Assembly: GCA_023392595.1 (NCBI GenBank)
Contig: JAEVYU010000024.1
Location: 1-63,810, forward strand
Reading direction: 5' to 3'
Length of the DNA stretch: 63,810 bases
Origin: Bacillota bacterium
GTDB taxonomy: Bacteria; Bacillota; UBA4882; UBA8346
Position 1 is the stretch's first letter, and the number at the start of each line of letters is the position of its first letter. Shown here one piece after another: positions 35,281 through 43,672 of this stretch. The translations under genes were made by a program, and so were the position numbers. The notes beneath the pieces were generated by a model. That model saw only the letters and a program-made list of their open reading frames with translations. It was not told the DNA's origin and did no database searches.

Positions 35281-36108
35281 ATGGAAATTAGAAATGCGGC
35301 CAACCCAAGAGAAGTATGCAACTACGATACTGAAAGGTTGAGAGAAGAATTTTTAATTCAAGATTTGTTTAAGCCCGGAGTCATAAAAATGGTCTATAGC
35401 CATATTGACCGGATTATTACCGGCGGAGCTTGTCCGGTGTCCTCTCTCCGATTGGAAGGTGAAAAAGAGTTAAGAACAGCTTTCTTTCTTGAACGCCGGG
35501 AGATGGGCATTATTAATGTAGGCCCTCAAGGCACAGTTAGCGTGGACGGAACCCCATACGATCTCAATACCCGTGACGGCCTTTATATTGGAATGGGTGC
35601 TAAAGAAGTGATTTTTACCAGCACGGATTCAAAAAATCCTTCCCACTTTTATTTTTTAAGCACTCCAGCCCATCATCCCTATCCAACTCAAAAAATTGAA
35701 CTCAGTCAAACTGAAGCCACCCACCTTGGTTCGATTACCGATTCCAATGAACGAACCATTCACAAGTACATCCATCCCAATGGGGTCAAAAGCTGTCAAT
35801 TGGTCATGGGCATGACCCTATTGGAACCCAATAACGTTTGGAACTCTATGCCCTGCCACACTCATGAGCGGCGTATGGAAGTATACTTCTACTTTAATTT
35901 ACCGCAGGATGCAATGATTCTCCATTTGATGGGACAGCCCAATGAGACCAGACATATCATTATGCATAACGAAGAAGCGGTCATTTCCCCAAGCTGGTCC
36001 ATTCATGCCGGGGTGGGGACTAAAAACTATACTTTCATCTGGGGCATGGCCGGTGAAAATCAAACCTTTGGCGATCAAGATCCGGTTGCAGTGGGAGATT
36101 TACGATAA
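35281..36108 (+). CDS. kduI: 5-dehydro-4-deoxy-D-glucuronate isomerase
   Basis: A 275-residue cupin enzyme. It isomerises 4-deoxy-L-threo-5-hexosulose uronate, the product released by GH88/GH105 enzymes and lyases, to 3-deoxy-D-glycero-2,5-hexodiulosonate. The zinc ligands are all present: H193 and H195 in PCHTHERRME, E200, and H242 in WSIHAGVG. TAGGAGTG lies upstream of the ATG. kduD, kdgK and kdgA are not in this window. It stands just ahead of the uronate-oligosaccharide locus and shares its logic, but on the opposite strand. Confidence 0.95.
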   Translation: MEIRNAANPREVCNYDTERLREEFLIQDLFKPGVIKMVYSHIDRIITGGACPVSSLRLEGEKELRTAFFLERREMGIINVGPQGTVSVDGTPYDLNTRDGLYIGMGAKEVIFTSTDSKNPSHFYFLSTPAHHPYPTQKIELSQTEATHLGSITDSNERTIHKYIHPNGVKSCQLVMGMTLLEPNNVWNSMPCHTHERRMEVYFYFNLPQDAMILHLMGQPNETRHIIMHNEEAVISPSWSIHAGVGTKNYTFIWGMAGENQTFGDQDPVAVGDLR

Positions 36109-36207
36109 AGCGGGATTCAAGACCCTGGGGGCTCAGCTTGCTTTCGAGGGTGCTCATTTTCAATGAACGGATTTAACTTTTACAGTGAACGGCCTTTACT
36201 CTTAGAA

Positions 36208-36246
36208 CCGAAGAAGCCGGCTATTTTTAAAAGCCGGCTTCTTCGG
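36208..36246. other. Perfect 15-bp inverted repeat overlapping the LUD gene 3' end
   Basis: CCGAAGAAGCCGGCT (36208-36222) is perfectly complementary to AGCCGGCTTCTTCGG (36232-36246), with a nine-base loop containing the LUD gene stop codon. No T-tract follows on either strand, so it is not a standard terminator. Confidence 0.7.
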
Positions 36247-36865
36247 CAACCATAATAATGCTGATTCGACCGGGAAATTTCATTCCGTGACTTACAATCC
36301 CAATTGAATTGCATACTCTGGCTGGGGTTTGGCAATCCATGCATTGCCCTTTTTCCACACATGGAGTGTGATGATTATTTCTCAACGCATTCATGGGCGC
36401 AATCTGCTTCAACCGTTTCAATGCCTCATCCAAATCATCGACAACTTTATTGGCTCCGGCAATCACAATTACCCTTCGGGGTCCAAAAATAATCCCGGCC
36501 ACCCGGTTACCCGAACTATCAATATTCACCAATTCACCCTTACGAGTAATCGCGTTGGTGCTTGTTACAAGGAAGTCGGCCAACATTGATTGACGATAAA
36601 TTTCCACGGTCTCCTCGAAAGGGACATCCTGATAGCGATCAAAAAAATGATAATCGCCTTTACGAAAGATATCGACTAATCCCATCTCCCCTATGGTTTC
36701 AGAGCCTCCCACCGCGATGCTGGCTCCCAAAGGGATCATTCCTAAAACCAAGTTCTTGGCCTGATTCAAGTCTTCCGCATAATGCGCATCATAACCCTTT
36801 TGTCCCAGCATTTCCACCATGTCTCTGGCAATACATTGATAATGCCATTTTTGGTAACGATTCAT
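36227..36865 (-). CDS. LUD-domain protein (LutC/YkgG-like)
   Basis: A 212-residue LUD-domain (DUF162) protein. Diagnostic segments are SIAVGGSETIGEMGLVDI, ADFLVTSTNAITRKGELVNID, VAGIIFGPRRVIVIAGANKV, and a cysteine-rich tail GQCMDCQTPARVCN. Relatives include the LutC subunit of lactate oxidase complexes, but no lutA or lutB partner is adjacent, so this belongs to the stand-alone group of unknown function. AAAGGAAT precedes the ATG. Its last codons form one arm of a perfect hairpin. Confidence 0.87.
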   Translation of the reverse strand: MNRYQKWHYQCIARDMVEMLGQKGYDAHYAEDLNQAKNLVLGMIPLGASIAVGGSETIGEMGLVDIFRKGDYHFFDRYQDVPFEETVEIYRQSMLADFLVTSTNAITRKGELVNIDSSGNRVAGIIFGPRRVIVIAGANKVVDDLDEALKRLKQIAPMNALRNNHHTPCVEKGQCMDCQTPARVCNSIGIVSHGMKFPGRISIIMVAEEAGF

Positions 36866-36887
36866 TTAGAATTCCTTTAATGGAGGT

Positions 36888-37178
36888 TCACTCCCAGCTG
36901 CCAAACCATAAAAATTGGTTTTGAGGTTCAATCCGGGTAATCAAAAACTTACGGTCATCATAATCACTGACCACAATATAACCAACCTCATAAGGAAACT
37001 CACCGCTGTTAAATTTACCTTTCAACCGGATTTTAAGCCCATCGGCATCCTTTTCGATAAATTCTAAACGCTCTTTCATAAAACTCAAAGACTTATATAA
37101 TTCAAACTCCAAACGCTCATCTTCAAAAGGCTCTACAATGACTTCAACCGGTATGATTTCATTCCCCGTCGGAATCAC
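36888..37178 (-). CDS. Hypothetical protein, 96 residues
   Basis: I recognise no family. The protein is acidic and predicted as mixed beta/alpha, with an ELYKSLSFMKERLEF helix in the middle and a C-terminal FLITRIEPQNQFLWFGSWE. There are no cysteines, signal or membrane segment. The frame starts GTG, but GGAGA lies only one or two bases before it, so the true start is uncertain. It precedes the LUD gene by 22 bases on the same strand and may be cotranscribed. Duplicated palindromic repeats lie directly upstream. Confidence 0.55.
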   Translation of the reverse strand: MIPTGNEIIPVEVIVEPFEDERLEFELYKSLSFMKERLEFIEKDADGLKIRLKGKFNSGEFPYEVGYIVVSDYDDRKFLITRIEPQNQFLWFGSWE

Positions 37179-37194
37179 TCTCCTTATCGCTACT

Positions 37195-37380
37195 TAGAAA
37201 ATACTTTTAACCCAGATTCTAAGTCGAACAGCCACCCTGGCGGTATCTTCGCGCGCATTGATGCGCGACTTCGTTGCCCGGGGCAAAGCCAGGGTGGCTG
37301 ACTATCTAGAAAATACTTTTATCCCAGATTCCAGATAGAACGGCCACCCCAGCAATATTTTAGCCTCATAAGAGCTGAGG
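37195..37380. repeat. Duplicated element with nested palindromes
   Basis: Two direct copies of about 55 bases start TAGAAAATACTTTTA (37195 and 37307, offset 112) and continue into CCCAGATTC and GCCACCC. The first copy extends into a perfect 13-bp inverted repeat, CAGCCACCCTGGC (37229-37241) with GCCAGGGTGGCTG (37288-37300), which encloses a second hairpin CGCGCAT/ATGCGCG (37252-37267). The second copy ends with a degenerate version. There is no coding potential and no T-tract. It resembles a REP/BIME-like element. Confidence 0.75.
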
Positions 37381-37454
37381 CGGATGACTGATTCCATTAT
37401 ATCAGCTTTTGGAATTTCCGACCAGCAATTCACACACTTAAATCCATTTTCAAA

Positions 37455-38846
37455 TCAAGCATTACCCTTTAAATCCCAGCCCGGTAAATATTCTTGGGTA
37501 TTCTCCAACATTTGGCTGAACAATTCCCGTGCTTGGGATAAATTAACCGTTACCAGGGGATCATTCACAAAGGCTTCCAATGCCATTTCCCGATCCTTAT
37601 TCAGCGCCGCTTTTAAAACAGTCTCCTGATTGAATATCTGACGGGCCACCAGCGCTTGAACAGCCGGAGGCAATTTCCCGGCCATTACCGGACGGATACC
37701 GTTTCCGGAAAATACGGCATTGGTTTCCACCACGGCACCCAAAGGCGCCTCCGGCATCTGGCCTTGATTGGGCAGGTTTACATTGGTGATATGGTCCCCC
37801 AAACCCAGTAAGGCTTTGATTTGCCGAATTCCCTCCTCACCGGATTGTTCCAATTGCACTTGTTCTGCCCCGCTGACCAGCCGCTTACTTTTGGCCGCCA
37901 GCTCTTGTTGATGAGCAATTCTCCAACTGACCGGAGTTAATTGGAATTTCCAAAAATGAGCTGTTTCCGGGTCTTTTAAATACCAGGGAGGCAAAAATTC
38001 CGCTAAATGGCGGTCACCGGCGGCGGCAATCAGCCCATAGCGTTTAAAGAGATCAAATTTAACCCGTTGGGCGGAGGTAAAGAAATCATTGAGCCAATTT
38101 CCGTCATGACCATTCTCAAAACCACTCTCATCATAACGCTCAACAAACCGAGTATATAATGGAAACAAGTCCAGCCCTTTATAATTGGCCTTATCAATCC
38201 AGGTAAAATGATTGATCCCCAGCACATTCACGGAAATTTCATCCCGGGCCACTCCATCGAAACCCTCCATAACTTTTAAAGCTTCAGCCAGTAACTTTTG
38301 GGTTCCAAATACCTCATGGCAGCATCCGAAGGCCTTAATTTCAGGAAAAATCTCATATAACGTCCGGGTACAAAGAGCCATCGGATTGGTATAATTAATG
38401 ACCCAGGCCTTTGGAGCATACTTTTTAATTTGCTCTGCAAACCCGACGTAAATCGGAATCGTCCGCAAAGCCCGGAGCAAACCTCCGGGGCCCACAGTAT
38501 CCCCAACCGATTGGTAGATACCATATTTCTCCGGCGCATGCACATCGGAAGCCATTTCCCGAAAAGTACCCGGTAGAATTGAAATAATAACAAAGTCAGC
38601 TCCGGCAAGGGCCTCTTCCATGGTTGGGACGGCTTGGTATTCCCATTTTCCCGGAACATCTTTCCGCTTTGACAAGTTATTACCGATGATTTGATTATCA
38701 TGAGCCGCCTGATCATCCAGATCGTAAAGAGCAATTTTACCGCCCAAAACCGGTTCCAGCGCCAGGTCGCTCATAAGCCGCCAAGCCCATCCCCGAGATC
38801 CTCCCCCGATATAGGCTATTTTCAGTTCGTGAGTTTGATTTGTCAT
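37455..38846 (-). CDS. lplD: GH4 alpha-galacturonidase (LplD type)
   Basis: A 463-residue NAD- and metal-dependent glycosidase of family GH4. The NAD-binding motif is IAYIGGGSRGWAW (10-22). NYTNPMALCT (151-160) and the metal-binding C176-H177-E178-V179 give the CHEV motif reported for alpha-galacturonidases, distinct from CHSV of alpha-galactosidases and CDMP of maltosidases. It should act in the cytoplasm on imported galacturonides from pectin, releasing galacturonate. GAGGTG precedes the ATG. It lies downstream of the GH105 gene and importer II on the same strand. Confidence 0.9.
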   Translation of the reverse strand: MTNQTHELKIAYIGGGSRGWAWRLMSDLALEPVLGGKIALYDLDDQAAHDNQIIGNNLSKRKDVPGKWEYQAVPTMEEALAGADFVIISILPGTFREMASDVHAPEKYGIYQSVGDTVGPGGLLRALRTIPIYVGFAEQIKKYAPKAWVINYTNPMALCTRTLYEIFPEIKAFGCCHEVFGTQKLLAEALKVMEGFDGVARDEISVNVLGINHFTWIDKANYKGLDLFPLYTRFVERYDESGFENGHDGNWLNDFFTSAQRVKFDLFKRYGLIAAAGDRHLAEFLPPWYLKDPETAHFWKFQLTPVSWRIAHQQELAAKSKRLVSGAEQVQLEQSGEEGIRQIKALLGLGDHITNVNLPNQGQMPEAPLGAVVETNAVFSGNGIRPVMAGKLPPAVQALVARQIFNQETVLKAALNKDREMALEAFVNDPLVTVNLSQARELFSQMLENTQEYLPGWDLKGNA

Positions 38847-38992
38847 TATGTATCACCTCAAAATTCCTATCGATGAATTCGTTCTTCAAGTGAATGGATA
38901 TCCATTTATTTACATTAGAACTTATGCCATATACATTTTTACGATTTGGACGGTACGGGCATTCCGGCCGTGTCTCCCCATCCTAGATTAAT

Positions 38993-40051
38993 TTAGGGTT
39001 CGGTCTTATATTTCAGTAAAGCAGCCAAAAATGCCAGTGTAAGCCCCTGCCCCCAACCTTGAACCCTCTTTTGGGGAACCTGTTTGTAGCCTTCCACATC
39101 AAGCATGACAGCCGTACCGGCAGATACATTTTTTACGGAGCCGTCCGCCCCGATATTGTTGCAAATACCCTCCCAAGCCTTTTGAACATATTTACGATGC
39201 AAAGGATGACCGTAGATCACCAAACTGGCCGCTATTCCGGCAGAAGCCGAGGTTTCCAACGCCGAACTTTCATCCGTCAACACCGTATGCCATAAACCTT
39301 CATCAGACTGTAAACGGACCAAAGCGCCCAATTGATCCCGCAACGAACCATCAATTCTCATAAACATCGGATAAAGGTAATTAATGAGTTTCAGGGCTTC
39401 AGCCATCGTTAAAGCAGCCCAGGCATTTCCACGGGCCCAAAAAATTCCCGACATGTGATTCTGCTTGATATTATCCCAGCCATGGTAATATAAGTTGGTG
39501 GTTCCATCCTGCAAGAATTCTTCATGCCAATAATACTGATTCAGTCCGTCGTCAACGTATTCCTTGTTACTCAGTTTGATTCCCATCCGCAGCAGAAAAT
39601 AGGCTGCCATAAACAAGGTATCAGCCCAAGCCTGTTCCGGAAAGTCATTATTGGCGGAGACAGTATGTTGAAATACACCCTCTCCGAATCGGCGCGCTTT
39701 GGTCCGCAAATATTCAGCCTTGGCTATCGCCAGGTCCAGATACTTTTGATTATCCGTGGCTTCATAGAGGCTTAATAAAGTGTGTCCCATGGAAACCGCA
39801 TTGACAGTAAAAGGCGGTAAACCAATTTCCAAATATTCGTCAACCCACCGAACGAGGAAATCGCGGTATTCCTCATTTCCCGTTACCTGCCAGGCCTGGC
39901 AAACACCATAAAATCCGACGCCACCCGGCCAATCCCAAGTAAAATCGATCTGGGTGGTCCTTCGGACCACAAGGTCGATCAACGTCTTGATCTGCTCTTC
40001 ATCGATGGTTGTAATCCACTCGTCCAATTTCCTTCCCCGCCTTCGTTTCAT
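38993..40051 (-). CDS. GH105 unsaturated rhamnogalacturonyl hydrolase (YteR/YesR type)
   Basis: About 352 residues with an alpha/alpha six-barrel. The catalytic aspartate is D144 in PEQAWADTLFMAA, as in YteR. The barrel also shows GHTLLSLYEAT and GIFWARGNAWAALTMAEAL. It hydrates and cleaves the terminal unsaturated galacturonate left by rhamnogalacturonan lyases, giving the KduI substrate. There is no signal peptide, so it is cytoplasmic and acts after import. ATG 40051 follows GAGGCGG. It follows importer II and precedes lplD. Confidence 0.9.
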   Translation of the reverse strand: MKRRRGRKLDEWITTIDEEQIKTLIDLVVRRTTQIDFTWDWPGGVGFYGVCQAWQVTGNEEYRDFLVRWVDEYLEIGLPPFTVNAVSMGHTLLSLYEATDNQKYLDLAIAKAEYLRTKARRFGEGVFQHTVSANNDFPEQAWADTLFMAAYFLLRMGIKLSNKEYVDDGLNQYYWHEEFLQDGTTNLYYHGWDNIKQNHMSGIFWARGNAWAALTMAEALKLINYLYPMFMRIDGSLRDQLGALVRLQSDEGLWHTVLTDESSALETSASAGIAASLVIYGHPLHRKYVQKAWEGICNNIGADGSVKNVSAGTAVMLDVEGYKQVPQKRVQGWGQGLTLAFLAALLKYKTEP

Positions 40052-40075
40052 TATCAACCGCCTCGCGCGCGCTAA

Positions 40076-40918
40076 TTATCCTTTTAACCCTGAAGTACTG
40101 ATTCCTTCTACCAAATACCGTTGGAAAATCAAGAATATCACTAAAATCGGCAACAAGGACAGCGTACCCATGGCAAACATCCCGCCCCAGTCGGTAGCAG
40201 TCATCGGATCAGCGAACATCCGCAACGCCAACGACACGGTGTACATTTTCGGTTTGTTCAAATAAAGCAACGGCCCTAAGAAGTCATCCCATTTCCAGTA
40301 AAACTGGAAAATCGTAGCCGTAATTAAAGCCGGGGAGAGTAAAGGCAAAATAATATTGTAAAAAATCCGCCAGCGGCCACAGCCATCGATTTTGGCCGAT
40401 TCATCAAGTTCAATGGGCAAGCCCCGGATAAATTGAATCATTAAAAAAATAAAGAACGGTACGCCCGTAAACATGGGAACAATTAACGGTAAAAAGGTAT
40501 TGGTCCAGCCGAGTTTGAAAAATAATATAAACTGCGGAATCATGACCACCTGAATCGGAAGCATCATCGTCATCATCATGCAAGCAAACCAGATCTTCTT
40601 CCCGGCAAATTTAATCCGGGCAAATCCGTAGGCCACTATAGCGGATGAAATTACGGTTCCGATAGTTGATAGGATTACATAATAAAATGAATTCTTAAAA
40701 AAGATCCCAAAAGGAACTCCGCCTACACCCTGCCAGCCCCGGGCGAAGTTGTCAAACCGGAACTGTTTGGGTATTAACGAAGCCGTACCAAAGATTGATT
40801 GATTATCTTTGAAAGAACTGAAAATCATCCATAATACCGGGTAAATCATGATGATTGCAAATAGGGTAACCGCGATATGATAGAAACTTTTTTGGAATGA
40901 TTTATGAAGGCCGCTCAT
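40076..40918 (-). CDS. Sugar ABC transporter permease (MalG type), importer II
   Basis: A 280-residue permease with six membrane segments. The EAA loop is ELDESAKIDGCGRWRIFYNI. AAAGGAGG precedes the ATG and the MalF-type gene ends three bases upstream, so the two are cotranscribed. The product ends GISTSGLKG, a common terminus in this family. It presumably carries pectin-derived oligogalacturonides or rhamnogalacturonides, judging from GH105 and lplD downstream. Confidence 0.92.
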   Translation of the reverse strand: MSGLHKSFQKSFYHIAVTLFAIIMIYPVLWMIFSSFKDNQSIFGTASLIPKQFRFDNFARGWQGVGGVPFGIFFKNSFYYVILSTIGTVISSAIVAYGFARIKFAGKKIWFACMMMTMMLPIQVVMIPQFILFFKLGWTNTFLPLIVPMFTGVPFFIFLMIQFIRGLPIELDESAKIDGCGRWRIFYNIILPLLSPALITATIFQFYWKWDDFLGPLLYLNKPKMYTVSLALRMFADPMTATDWGGMFAMGTLSLLPILVIFLIFQRYLVEGISTSGLKG

Positions 40919-40921
40919 GAC

Positions 40922-41878
40922 TTAATCCTCCTTTGTTTCATAATAAACCCAAGAAGACGAGGATTTAAACAATAATGTTGTAAAGGTAGCAATAATTACC
41001 AATAACACCCAGGCCATTGCCGAACCATAACCCATCTGATAAAATTCGAAAGCTTTTTTATAAAGTTGCAATGCATAAACTAAGGTGCTGTTCATCGGAT
41101 CGCCGGCGGGACCGGTAACCACATAAGCTTGGGTAAAAACGGTGAAACCATTAATAAGCTGCATGACCAAATTAAAAAATATAACTGGCGTAAGATGGGG
41201 AATGGTAATTTTATAAAATTTCTGCCAAGCGTTGGCCCCATCGATATTGGCTGCTTCATAATAACTGACCGGAATTTGTTTTAAACCTGCAAGGAATATC
41301 AACATTGAAGAACCAAACTGCCATACCGCTAAGATGATTAAGGTCCAAATCGCGGTCTTGGGATTACCAATCCAGGATGTATCCGTGTGAATTCCAATGT
41401 AAGAAAGCAGGGAATTAATGGCCCCGTCGTTCATAAAGAGCCTTCGCCACATCACCGAGACAGCTACGCTACCTCCCACAATCGAAGGTAAATAATAAAC
41501 CAGCTGATAAATCCGTACACATTTAGCTTTTCTATTAAAGACCATTGCCACCAGCAGCGCAAAAATCAAACGCAACGGCACAGAAACAAATGCATAATGA
41601 AAAGTAACTCCCAATGACTTCCAAAACAATTCATCACTTACCATAGCCTTGAAATTGGCAATACCGTTAAAAACCGGTTTGGATAGCAAGTCATAATTGG
41701 TAAATGAAAAATAAAGGGAAGCCAGAATCGGTATTAACGTAAAAGCCAAAAAGCCGATTACAAAAGGACCAATAAAAAGATAACCCGCAACGTTTTCTGA
41801 ACATCCGGTCTTTGTTTTACGGGAATCTTGGTGTATCGTTAAAGATTGAAAAAGCTTTTCTTGAGGTTGGGTCATCAT
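40922..41878 (-). CDS. Sugar ABC transporter permease (MalF type), importer II
   Basis: About 318 residues; a charged N-terminal tail of about 30 residues precedes the first membrane helix at VAGYLFIGPFVIGFLAF. The EAA loop is YYEAANIDGANAWQKFYKIT. ATG 41878 (first of two) follows GGGCGGAGGCG. It is separated from its binding-protein gene by 264 bp containing a MITE-like inverted repeat. (GC)n tracts lie shortly upstream of the start. Confidence 0.91.
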   Translation of the reverse strand: MMTQPQEKLFQSLTIHQDSRKTKTGCSENVAGYLFIGPFVIGFLAFTLIPILASLYFSFTNYDLLSKPVFNGIANFKAMVSDELFWKSLGVTFHYAFVSVPLRLIFALLVAMVFNRKAKCVRIYQLVYYLPSIVGGSVAVSVMWRRLFMNDGAINSLLSYIGIHTDTSWIGNPKTAIWTLIILAVWQFGSSMLIFLAGLKQIPVSYYEAANIDGANAWQKFYKITIPHLTPVIFFNLVMQLINGFTVFTQAYVVTGPAGDPMNSTLVYALQLYKKAFEFYQMGYGSAMAWVLLVIIATFTTLLFKSSSSWVYYETKED

Positions 41879-41991
41879 GATAACGCCTCCGCCCATAGGA
41901 TTACGTCACGCGCGATAAGTCATGCGCGCAGCCGGTTACTGACAATACCATCGAATAACCGGACTTGTATCTTCCTTCTTTGATAACTCGA

Positions 41992-42103
41992 AGCTGTTGC
42001 AAAAGTAATTAAAATCAATGGGAAATACAATATATGGCGTAAAATAATGGCAGAATTTTATATATTTTATTTCTCTATCGATAAATTTTATTTTGCAACA
42101 GCT
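41992..42103. mobile_element. MITE-like element with 13-bp perfect terminal inverted repeats
   Basis: AGCTGTTGCAAAA (41992-42004) and TTTTGCAACAGCT (42091-42103) are exact inverted copies bounding a 112-bp AT-rich segment with no coding capacity. The terminal word resembles ends of several insertion sequence families. I see no clear target duplication. It sits between the binding-protein and permease genes and could also act as a long stem-loop. Confidence 0.5.
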
Positions 42104-42142
42104 CCCACTTCCTGAGTGTGTGGAATTATCTATCCAATGAGA

Positions 42143-43432
42143 TTATTTCGTTTTATTGGCTGACAAAATTTGATTCGCCTGTTTCATAAATTTATCTGCC
42201 CCTTCTTTGGGTGAAATGGTGCCGTATAAGACTTCCTGGTCAATGGTACGGAACACTTTTAGCACTTCACCAGCGCCTGCCGGATCCGCCGGATCAATCG
42301 GACTGACGTGCTTATTGCCAACCTGCTCGATAAATTCAAACACTTGCTTATTGACCGGATCAACCATTCCTTTTAATGCTTCCCGCACGGAAGGCACAAT
42401 CGGAATGCCCCGTTCGGCCAGGAGAACCTTATTGGCTTCTATGTCGTTGGTGAAATAGTTGATGAACTTAACAGCCTCAGCCTTATTGGCCGAAGATTTG
42501 GAAACCGAGAAGAACATCGAAGGCTTGAAATAAGTGCCCGGTCTTGAAGAACCCGCAATTTTGGGCACCATTGCAACGGCAATCGGACGATTGGCTGCAG
42601 CGGCATAAGCTACCACTTGATTACTCCAAACATATTCCAACCAAGCTTGGCCTTTAGCAAAGGGTGATTCCTGGGGAGTGGTATTGACAAATGCCACATC
42701 CGGTTTCACCATCACACCGGCTTTTAAAAGACGTAATTGCATGGAATAGAACTCAATTAACAATTTTTGATCTTTAAAGCCCAATGAGGCTCCGGTCTTA
42801 GGATTGAAGAAGGCTTTACCGGTTTGACGGATCATATTTTCAAACATGACCCGTGGATCAATGGTTGATAAAATTTGAGTTTGAACACCGGTTTTTTTGT
42901 AAATTTCGGTACTGTTTTTTTCAAAATCAGCCCATGTCCAATCGGCAGTGGGCGCCGCTACTCCGGCTTTTTGCAATACAGCCGGATCATAAATGATGGA
43001 CCAGGCATTGGTACCCAGGTTGATACCATACAACTTGCCATCTACCTTACCACCTGAGGTATATACATCAGAGACAGTACTTAAATCAATTTTTTTGGAT
43101 TTCACATAGGGTGTTAAATCCAACAACAAATTCTTGCGCGTATATTGACTAATATAAGAATAATCTTGTTGAATGATATCCGGTAGGTTATTGGCAGCCG
43201 CTTGTGAGCCTAATTTATCCCAATAACCACCCCAGCCTGTGGTTTCAGTTTCAATGGTCACATTGGGGTTTTTGGCCATATACATTTGGACCACTTGAAT
43301 GGTACGGGCATCCCGGGTTGGATTACCCCACCAACCAAGGCGTAATGTAACCTTGCTCGGAGCGGCAATGGTGATGCCTGTCAGGGAAATGACCACCATC
43401 AAAAGCAAAAGGATCCGTAAGCCTTTTTTCAT
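42143..43432 (-). CDS. Sugar ABC transporter substrate-binding protein, importer II
   Basis: About 429 residues. The signal peptide covers about 1-24 (MKKGLRILLLLMVVISLTG) with no cysteine at the cleavage site. The body shows LRLGWWGNPTRDARTIQVV, NNLPDIIQQDYSYISQY, WSIIYDPAVLQKAGV and LEYVWSNQVVAYAAA, typical of solute-binding family 1. ATG 43432 follows AGGAGGAG. It heads importer operon II, with its promoter in the 43.43-43.63 kb gap, downstream of the terminator that ends the previous unit. Confidence 0.92.
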   Translation of the reverse strand: MKKGLRILLLLMVVISLTGITIAAPSKVTLRLGWWGNPTRDARTIQVVQMYMAKNPNVTIETETTGWGGYWDKLGSQAAANNLPDIIQQDYSYISQYTRKNLLLDLTPYVKSKKIDLSTVSDVYTSGGKVDGKLYGINLGTNAWSIIYDPAVLQKAGVAAPTADWTWADFEKNSTEIYKKTGVQTQILSTIDPRVMFENMIRQTGKAFFNPKTGASLGFKDQKLLIEFYSMQLRLLKAGVMVKPDVAFVNTTPQESPFAKGQAWLEYVWSNQVVAYAAAANRPIAVAMVPKIAGSSRPGTYFKPSMFFSVSKSSANKAEAVKFINYFTNDIEANKVLLAERGIPIVPSVREALKGMVDPVNKQVFEFIEQVGNKHVSPIDPADPAGAGEVLKVFRTIDQEVLYGTISPKEGADKFMKQANQILSANKTK

Positions 43433-43632
43433 TTTAACTCCTCCTAAAGGATATTTTAACTCCCTGTCTATCATATTAATTTTCAGTAAACATCCTGTAA
43501 ATACAAAAAAACGTTTTTCTTGTTTAAAAAAAGGATATTATGTTGTTTGGAGTAATATTATCGTCATAAGAAGGTAACGGAAACCCTTATATCTGTGGAT
43601 ACGGCAGCATTTCATTGAAAATTGGAGGAAAT

Positions 43633-43668
43633 AAAAGGAACCTCGGGATTTCGGGTTCCTTTTTTCTT
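43633..43668 (-). terminator. Bidirectional-looking Rho-independent terminator
   Basis: AAGGAACC (43635-43642) pairs with GGTTCCTT (43654-43661) over 11 bases. T-rich tracts follow on both strands. It ends the transcript carrying the DUF2264 gene, so importer II starts a new unit. Confidence 0.82.
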
Positions 43669-43672
43669 TTTA

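Noticed and set aside
37229..37300. Nested hairpins as a tRNA or CRISPR fragment
   Set aside because: No tRNA arms or CCA-end pattern, and only two direct copies with no spacers.
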